DNA from: JANQPC01 sp039208375
GTDB lineage: Bacteria > Pseudomonadota > Alphaproteobacteria > Rhodobacterales > Rhodobacteraceae
Direction: 5' to 3'
Assembly (NCBI GenBank): GCA_039208375.1
Contig: JBCCRC010000061.1
Span: 1 to 18,615, forward strand
DNA: 18,615 bases
Of this stretch, positions 13,960-18,615 are shown piece by piece. Within the stretch, counting starts at the first letter, position 1, and the number at the start of each line of letters is the position of its first letter. The notes beneath the pieces are model-generated. The model worked only from the letters and a program-made list of their open reading frames with translations, did not search any database and had not been told where the DNA came from. Position numbers and translations under genes: made by a program.

Positions 13960-14511
13960 TCAGAACCGGTAGTTGACTGACACGTTGAAGGTGGTCGCTT
14001 CCGCTTCCAGCCCATCAAGGTCGAAGCTGTCGAACTCGTGATAAAGCAGTTCCGCACCGGCGGTGATGTTCTGGGTCAGGAACACTTCGTAGCCGACGCC
14101 AAGGAAATAGCCATCGGAATCGCCCACATCCGCAGCTCCGGCCTCAGTATTGGCCCGAGCGAAACCCGCGGTGCCGTAGACAAAGTTGCCGGCGAAATCC
14201 ACGCCGCCGCGAACGCCGAGGCGGAACACCGAGTCCACGCTCGCAACGCCGCCGAGGTCAACGTCCGTTTCATCATACTGCAGGCCGCCACCGACGATGA
14301 AACCACCAACGTCGGTATCGAAGTAGGCGCGAAGGCCGATTGCCGTGTCATCGCCCGAAAGATCGGCCGCGCCGCTCGTTTCCGCATCGATTACGCCCAG
14401 CTGAAGGCCCACTGACGGGCCGCCGAAACTTTGCGCTGCGGCTGGCGCGGCGAAAAACATAACTGCGCCAACGGCGGGCAGAAGCGTACGGAGGGAGGAG
14501 GAGGTCTTCAT
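13960..14511 (-). CDS. Outer-membrane beta-barrel protein (OmpA/Opa-like small porin fold)
   Basis: The 183-residue product has a signal peptide (cleavage near AAPAAA-QS, residue 26). Alternating hydrophobic/polar Gly-rich strands follow, such as SVGLQLGV, AIGLRAYF, FIVGGGLQY, RLGVRGGV, YFLGVGYEV and NVSVNYRF, consistent with an eight-stranded barrel. The last residue is Phe, the recognition signal for outer-membrane assembly. AAAGGA six bases before the ATG sets the start; the frame continues upstream without a ribosome-binding site. It lies alone and leftward between hom and glpX, which I recall as neighbours in many Rhodobacteraceae, so it may be an inserted gene. The role could be membrane integrity, a narrow pore or surface interaction. 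Confidence 0.85.
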   Translation of the reverse strand: MKTSSSLRTLLPAVGAVMFFAAPAAAQSFGGPSVGLQLGVIDAETSGAADLSGDDTAIGLRAYFDTDVGGFIVGGGLQYDETDVDLGGVASVDSVFRLGVRGGVDFAGNFVYGTAGFARANTEAGAADVGDSDGYFLGVGYEVFLTQNITAGAELLYHEFDSFDLDGLEAEATTFNVSVNYRF

Positions 14512-15021
14512 CGTCTGTCCTTTCTTGGAACACATTGTTGGTCGTCGAAAGTTAGGAGTGTGCAAATTACACACATAGCATAGACCAAGAGATCAAATGC
14601 AGGTCACCCCGGCCACTCACAGTTGTGTGAAGCTCAAGGTATACAATGCGCATACCTCGCCGAGACACCCACGCCGCAAAACTGGTGGCGCGAATTCGTC
14701 GTTCCTGATTAGGCCATTGGCGCCGCAATCGCGGCTCGGTGCCAACTCTTGGTTAAACGTGGCAGTCGCCGGGTTCCGACGATCCCACACAAAAAATTTC
14801 GACGCCCGGTGAGAGCTTATCGGTGTTCGCCAGCTCGCTCCATGGGCGGGCGCGGCACAGCGGCGTGCCCGGCAATTCTCCGCCTTCGCCGCCCTATTGC
14901 CCCATCCTGCGGCCCGAATGCGCCAACGCCGCAGAAGGCTATAGCTGCGAGCGCTACCGCCCTTGTGCCGCCCTGCCCCGCCAAGCTAGGGGAAAGCACC
15001 AGTGTCAAAGGCGATCCCAGA
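14512..15021. promoter_or_regulatory. 510-bp divergent region between the outer-membrane protein gene and glpX
   Basis: No convincing gene lies here. Two inverted repeats stand out: GTGTG/CACAC at 14558-14562/14570-14574 around CAAATTA, 47 bases upstream of the outer-membrane protein start, and AGGTAT/ATACCT at 14637-14642/14652-14657 with a nine-base spacer. Both are plausible operators for the leftward gene. In the leftward direction TGTAAT (within 14561-14569) resembles a -10 box, with TTGATC about 19 bases upstream as a weak -35. The right half (14820-15021) holds an open frame of about 73 codons rich in Cys and Pro, which I do not accept as a gene. glpX promoter elements were not identified. 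Confidence 0.45.
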
Positions 15022-15984
15022 ATGACCAACCCCCCAGATTTTAATGACCGCATGCTTTCCCTGGGCCTTGCCCGCGTCTCTGAAGCCGCAGCGATGGCAT
15101 CGGCCCGCCTGATCGGGCGCGGAGATGAAAAGGCGGCCGACCAAGCGGCGGTCGACGCCATGCGCACCCAGCTGAACCAGCTTGAAATTCAAGGGGTTGT
15201 GGTGATTGGCGAAGGCGAGCGAGATGAAGCCCCGATGCTCTATATCGGCGAAGAGGTGGGCCAGGGCGAGGGCCCGGCCGTGGATATTGCGCTGGACCCG
15301 CTGGAAGGCACGACGCTCACTGCGAAAGACATGCCCAATGCCCTGGCAGTCATCGCTATGGCACCGCGCGGCACGCTGCTGCACGCGCCTGACGTTTACA
15401 TGGAAAAGCTTGCCATCGGCCCCGGCTATCGCCGCGGGGTCGTGACACTCGACATGCCTGCCGCCGAACGTGTCTCTGTGCTGGCTTCGGCAAAGGGCTG
15501 CTCGACGGAAGACATCACCGTCTGCGTGCTCGAACGACCCCGCCATGAGGATATGATTGCCGAATTGCGCACCACTGGTTGCGCGATCCGCCTGATCACC
15601 GATGGCGATGTGGCCGGAGTGATCCACTGCGCAGAAGCCGAAAAGACCGGGATCGACATGTATATGGGCTCTGGTGGCGCGCCGGAGGGCGTACTGGCCG
15701 CCGCCGCCTTGAAATGCATGGGCGGTCAGATGTTTGGAAAGCTTCTGTTCCGCAACGGCGATGAAGAAAGCCGGGCGCAGAAAGCGGGCATCACCAACCT
15801 CTCTCGCGTCTATACGCGGGATGATATGGTGACAGGCGACGTGATTTTCGCAGCCACCGGGGTAACAGACGGCTCGATCCTGCCCGGAATCAAGCGTGAA
15901 CCAGGGTTTCTCACGGCCACCACGCTTTTGATGCGCTCCAAAACCGGATCGGTACGAAGAATGGAGTATCGCAACCCCGCCTGA
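15022..15984 (+). CDS. glpX: Class II fructose-1,6-bisphosphatase
   Basis: The 320-residue enzyme hydrolyses fructose 1,6-bisphosphate to fructose 6-phosphate in gluconeogenesis. In some alphaproteobacteria it also acts on sedoheptulose 1,7-bisphosphate. Metal and phosphate motifs of the class II family are present: GEGERDEAPML (63-73), the segment IALDPLEGTTL (89-99) and YMGSGGAPEG in the middle. The start at 15022 has AAAGG about ten bases upstream and gives the usual GlpX N-terminus (FNDRMLSLGLARVSEAAA). The open frame continues far upstream to 14749, but that part has no family similarity that I can see. recJ follows after 74 bp. Confidence 0.96.
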   Translation: MTNPPDFNDRMLSLGLARVSEAAAMASARLIGRGDEKAADQAAVDAMRTQLNQLEIQGVVVIGEGERDEAPMLYIGEEVGQGEGPAVDIALDPLEGTTLTAKDMPNALAVIAMAPRGTLLHAPDVYMEKLAIGPGYRRGVVTLDMPAAERVSVLASAKGCSTEDITVCVLERPRHEDMIAELRTTGCAIRLITDGDVAGVIHCAEAEKTGIDMYMGSGGAPEGVLAAAALKCMGGQMFGKLLFRNGDEESRAQKAGITNLSRVYTRDDMVTGDVIFAATGVTDGSILPGIKREPGFLTATTLLMRSKTGSVRRMEYRNPA

Positions 15985-16005
15985 GGGATATCCCCAGATA
16001 TTGCG

Positions 16006-16035
16006 TTTACGCCCTCCCTGCCCGCCTGATATAGT
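16006..16035 (+). promoter_or_regulatory. Candidate sigma-70 promoter for recJ
   Basis: TATAGT (16030-16035) matches the -10 consensus at five of six positions. TTTACG (16006-16011) is a weaker -35 box 18 bases upstream. Transcription would start about 16042, only some 17 bases before the recJ ATG, placing the ribosome-binding site GGGAGTG near the 5' end of the mRNA. It may supplement read-through from glpX. Confidence 0.4.
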
Positions 16036-16058
16036 ATCGGGAAAGGGAGTGATCCGCC

Positions 16059-17825
16059 ATGCCCCGGGATGAGATCGAACGCGCATTTCTTGATGTGTCC
16101 ACCTCGCTCACCGGCCGCCGTTGGGTAGGCCCGGGCGCGGAAGAGGATCGGCAGGCTGAACGCATGGCGCAGATTACCGGGCTTGCAGCCCCTGTGGCGC
16201 GAATCCTCGCCCGTCGTGGTGTCGCGCCAGAAGAGGCGCCTGCCCATCTCAAGCCCTCGCTGCGCGAATTGCTGCCCGACCCGCGCGCGCTGAAAGACAT
16301 GCAGATCGCGGGTGAGCGGCTAGTGCGCGCCGTTGAGAACGCAGAGCGCATCGCCATCTTCGCGGATTATGATGTGGATGGCGGTGCCTCTGCCGCCTTG
16401 CTGATCCACTGGCTCCGTGCGCTCGACCGCAGCGCCACGCTCTATGTGCCCGACCGGATAGATGAGGGCTATGGCCCGAACGCGCCCGCTATGGCTCGGC
16501 TCGCCGCAGCCCACGCTCTGATCTTCTGCGTCGATTGCGGCACGCTTAGCCATGAGGCGATCGCCGCAGCCCACGGCGCCGACGTGCTGGTCATCGACCA
16601 CCACCTAGGCAGCGAAACCCTGCCGCCGGCCTTAGGGGTAGTGAACCCAAACCGGGTGGATGAGTCGGGCGATCTGGGGCATCTTTGCGCCGCCGCAGTG
16701 GTATTCCTGCTGCTTGTAGAGGCCAATCGCCAGCGCCGCGCAGAGGGCGGGCCCTGCCCGGATTTGCTGGGGCTTCTTGATCTTGTCGCTCTGGCCACCG
16801 TGGCCGATGTCGCGCCGCTCATCGGCGTCAACCGCGCCTTCGTGCAGCAGGGCCTGACGGTGATGGCGCGCCGGGCCCGCCCCGGCCTGGTCGCCCTTGC
16901 CGATGTCGCCCGGTTGGATCGGCCGCCGAGCGCCTATCATTTGGGCTATGTGCTCGGCCCCCGCGTAAACGCCGGTGGCCGGATCGGCGCGGCCGATCTT
17001 GGCGCGCGACTTCTCAGTGGCGACGATCCCCACGAGGCCGCGGCCCTTGCCGAACGGCTCGACGCGCTCAACACCGAACGCCGCGCGATCGAAGCCGCAG
17101 TCCGAGACTCTGCGCTGGAGCAGGCCGAGGCACGCGGCCTCGAGGCCCCGCTTGCCTGGGCCGCGGCCGCGGGCTGGCATGCAGGTGTCGTCGGCATCGT
17201 GGCGGCGCGCCTGAAAGAGGCCACGCACCGGCCCGCAGTGGTGATCGGGTTCGAGAATGGCATCGGCAAAGGATCGGGCCGCTCCACCGCTGGCATCGAT
17301 CTTGGCGCCGCGATCCAGCGCCTGGCGGCAGAGGGCCTTATCGAGAAGGGTGGCGGGCATCGGATGGCAGCGGGGCTCACGCTCACCGAAGCTCAGCTCG
17401 AACCAGCCATGGCCCGGCTCTCCGAGCTTCTTGCCCGTCAGGGCGCCGGTGCCGCGGGCCCGCGCGATCTGCGCGTTGATGGCCCGCTGATGCCCGGCGC
17501 TGCCACGACCGATCTGGTTGAGGCGATTGAGGCGGCGGGCCCGTTCGGGCAAGGCGCGCCGGCGCCGCGTTTTGCCCTTCCAGACACACAGATCCTGCAC
17601 ACCCGCCGCGTGGGCGAGGCACATCTGAAACTCACGCTCGGCGATGGGCTCGGCGCAAAGCTCGACGCCATCGCCTTCGGCGCCTTTGATGGCCCTCTAG
17701 GCACAGCGCTTGAGGGCCATGGCGGCGCACGCTTCCACCTCGCCGGGCGGCTGGAACTGAACCATTGGAACGGTCGCGCCAGCCCGCAGCTTCGGCTGGA
17801 AGATGCCTGCCCAACAGCTCAGTAA
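16059..17825 (+). CDS. recJ: Single-stranded-DNA-specific exonuclease RecJ
   Basis: The 588-residue protein is a 5'-3' exonuclease of the DHH superfamily, used in RecF-pathway recombination and mismatch repair. Catalytic motifs are ADYDVDG (102-108), VDCGT (158-162) and IDHH (179-182). The later DHHA1 domain carries GIGKGSGRS and the loop GGGHRMAAG. An OB-fold segment completes the C-terminus. Length is close to E. coli RecJ (577). The N-terminus reads SLTGRRWVG, a common opening for this group. AAAGGGAGTG precedes the ATG. It lies downstream of glpX and nine bases ahead of a small P-loop protein. No motif appears damaged. Confidence 0.96.
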   Translation: MPRDEIERAFLDVSTSLTGRRWVGPGAEEDRQAERMAQITGLAAPVARILARRGVAPEEAPAHLKPSLRELLPDPRALKDMQIAGERLVRAVENAERIAIFADYDVDGGASAALLIHWLRALDRSATLYVPDRIDEGYGPNAPAMARLAAAHALIFCVDCGTLSHEAIAAAHGADVLVIDHHLGSETLPPALGVVNPNRVDESGDLGHLCAAAVVFLLLVEANRQRRAEGGPCPDLLGLLDLVALATVADVAPLIGVNRAFVQQGLTVMARRARPGLVALADVARLDRPPSAYHLGYVLGPRVNAGGRIGAADLGARLLSGDDPHEAAALAERLDALNTERRAIEAAVRDSALEQAEARGLEAPLAWAAAAGWHAGVVGIVAARLKEATHRPAVVIGFENGIGKGSGRSTAGIDLGAAIQRLAAEGLIEKGGGHRMAAGLTLTEAQLEPAMARLSELLARQGAGAAGPRDLRVDGPLMPGAATTDLVEAIEAAGPFGQGAPAPRFALPDTQILHTRRVGEAHLKLTLGDGLGAKLDAIAFGAFDGPLGTALEGHGGARFHLAGRLELNHWNGRASPQLRLEDACPTAQ

Positions 17826-17834
17826 CGGGTTCCG

Positions 17835-18335
17835 ATGCCTGGCCACCTGATCGCGTTTTCGGGCCTACCAGGAACGGGCAAAAGCACGGTGGCCCGGGCG
17901 CTCGCCGCGGATCTCGGGGCGGTCTGGCTCAGGGTCGATAGTGCCGAGGCGGCCATTGCCGGCTCCGCCCTCGCTCCACCGGATCTGATGGATGCGGGCT
18001 ACGCCGCGCTCTACGCCCTATCGCAAGACAACCTTGCCCTTGGCCACACAGTTATTACCGACGCAGTGAACCCCATAAACCTCACGCGCGAGGCATTTGC
18101 CAATGCGGCGATTGAAGCCGGGGCACGCTTCACACAAGTTGAGGTGATCTGTTCAGACGCCGCCGAACACCGCGCTCGCATCGAGGCGCGCCACGTGAGG
18201 GACGCCCGAACACCGGACTGGGCCACCGTCGCGGCACGCGCGTACGACCCGCACACCGATCCACATCTGGTGATCGACACCGCCGATGACACCCCCGCAG
18301 CAAGCCTGGCAAAGCTTCATGCCTTGCTGGCTTAG
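17835..18335 (+). CDS. P-loop kinase-like NTPase (AAA_33/zeta-toxin-like small kinase)
   Basis: The 166-residue protein opens with the Walker A motif GLPGTGKS (10-17). The sequence AVWLRVDSAEAAI follows, resembling the Walker B and substrate region of small kinases such as shikimate or gluconate kinases. VITDAVNP (about 73-80) and a lid-like stretch EHRARIEARHVRDART with several arginines fit a phosphotransferase. Proteins of this type phosphorylate small metabolites or nucleic-acid ends, and the substrate here is unknown. The gene starts nine bases after recJ without a strong ribosome-binding site, so it is probably translationally coupled. There is no antitoxin-like partner, which argues against a zeta toxin. 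Confidence 0.75.
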   Translation: MPGHLIAFSGLPGTGKSTVARALAADLGAVWLRVDSAEAAIAGSALAPPDLMDAGYAALYALSQDNLALGHTVITDAVNPINLTREAFANAAIEAGARFTQVEVICSDAAEHRARIEARHVRDARTPDWATVAARAYDPHTDPHLVIDTADDTPAASLAKLHALLA

Positions 18336-18366
18336 GCGCGGCCCGAGTGTATCGGCAAAAATCTTC

Positions 18367-18395
18367 TTGCCCTCCCAAACACCTTTGCCTAAGTA
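18367..18395 (+). promoter_or_regulatory. Promoter of the tRNA-Glu gene
   Basis: TTGCCC (18367-18372) and TAAGTA (18390-18395) are separated by exactly 17 bases, the ideal sigma-70 spacing. The predicted start is about 18402, a dozen bases before the mature tRNA. GC-rich sequence from 18397 onward suits stringent control of stable RNA. Confidence 0.6.
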
Positions 18396-18413
18396 ACCCC
18401 GCACGGCAGGCAT

Positions 18414-18488
18414 GGCCCGTTCGTCTATCGGTTAGGACGCCAGGTTTTCAACCTGGAAAGAGGGGTTCGATTCCCCTACGGGCTGCCA
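18414..18488 (+). tRNA. tRNA-Glu (anticodon UUC)
   Basis: A complete 75-nt cloverleaf. The acceptor stem GGCCCGT pairs with ACGGGCT, giving G1-U72 as the terminal pair, with discriminator G73 and encoded CCA. The anticodon arm CCAGG/CCTGG holds loop TTTTCAA, with anticodon TTC at 18447-18449. The T arm AGGGG-TTCGATT-CCCCT is standard. Identity as glutamate tRNA is secure. Confidence 0.96.
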
Positions 18489-18504
18489 GTTTCACCAAGA
18501 TGAG

Positions 18505-18551
18505 AAACCCGATAGGTGGTGCCGGTCTGAGCCGGACGCTGGTCGGGTTTT
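18505..18551 (+). terminator. Probable terminator of the tRNA-Glu transcript
   Basis: AAACCCGA (18505-18512) pairs with TCGGGTTT (18543-18550). The 3' arm runs into TTTT. The 30-base internal part holds a second small stem CCGG-TCTGAG-CCGG. It starts 17 bases after the tRNA CCA end. The large branched loop is unusual for a terminator, so a small structured RNA is an alternative. Nothing identifiable follows to the window end (18552-18615). Confidence 0.5.
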
Positions 18552-18615
18552 AGGGCGCCGACACGCCGCTAATCGCCGGCCGGATTGATGGCTATCTTTC
18601 GCTCGCACCGTCCAA

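Noticed and set aside
14823..15044. Possible 73-residue Cys/Pro-rich protein upstream of glpX
   Set aside because: It overlaps the glpX start in another frame, lacks a ribosome-binding site and matches no family I know. The clustered Cys and Pro follow from GC-rich codons.
14986..16086. Leftward open frame (366 codons) opposite glpX
   Set aside because: It covers the whole glpX gene, which has unmistakable class II FBPase motifs, and the composition is that of a complementary frame.
16632..17624. Leftward open frame (330 codons) opposite recJ
   Set aside because: It is a shadow frame. recJ on the other strand carries all DHH motifs and a proper ribosome-binding site.
17835..18335. Zeta-type toxin
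   Set aside because: It has a P-loop kinase fold, but no antitoxin gene is adjacent and it lies in a recJ housekeeping context.

Overview
The window looks like chromosomal DNA of a marine-type Rhodobacterales (Roseobacter-group) alphaproteobacterium. The signs are high GC, GC-rich third positions, a complete TRAP transporter beside catabolic genes, a hom/glpX/recJ housekeeping block, and intergenic repeats of a kind I associate with Rhodobacteraceae. No taxonomy search was possible, so this is inference.

Region 1 (1-482) is mostly non-coding. It holds the first four codons of a leftward gene running off the left edge, then two 58-bp direct-repeat copies, each with a 10-bp-arm palindrome, ending against the stop codon of the next gene. 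Region 2 (483-6250, all leftward) reads, in transcription order: a GntR/HutC regulator, a Gfo/Idh/MocA-fold NAD-dependent protein, a Rieske non-haem iron oxygenase of the quaternary-amine type, a 71-residue unknown protein whose GTG start overlaps the Rieske stop, and an 804-residue dimethylglycine/sarcosine-dehydrogenase-like flavoprotein fused to a GcvT-type folate domain. Region 3 (6384-12193, all rightward, divergent from the regulator across 133 bp) reads: an SsuD-like flavin monooxygenase, an aldo/keto reductase, a flavin reductase, and TRAP small permease, large permease and binding protein, closed by a strong hairpin terminator.

My best reading of region 3 is a sulfo-SMO (oxidative sulfoquinovose desulfonation) module. 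The monooxygenase, aldo/keto reductase and flavin reductase correspond to SmoC, SmoB and SmoA, which would release sulfite from sulfoquinovose and reduce 6-oxo-glucose to glucose. Here a TRAP system takes the place of the ABC importer. The Gfo/Idh/MocA protein could be an NAD-dependent sulfoquinovosidase (GH188-like), but this is not proven. The Rieske oxygenase and DMGDH-like protein instead suggest stepwise N-demethylation of a quaternary ammonium compound, with C1 units passed to tetrahydrofolate. Having both in one divergent locus is the most interesting feature of the window. One idea is salvage of the polar head groups of phytoplankton lipids (sulfolipid plus betaine lipid or glycine betaine), but two independent modules side by side would look the same.

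Region 4 (12302-18615) is housekeeping: a small lipoprotein, homoserine dehydrogenase, a leftward outer-membrane beta-barrel gene between hom and glpX, class II fructose-1,6-bisphosphatase, RecJ, a P-loop kinase-like protein, and a tRNA-Glu(UUC) with a recognisable promoter and a likely terminator. I saw no insertion sequence, transposase, integrase, phage gene or CRISPR array.
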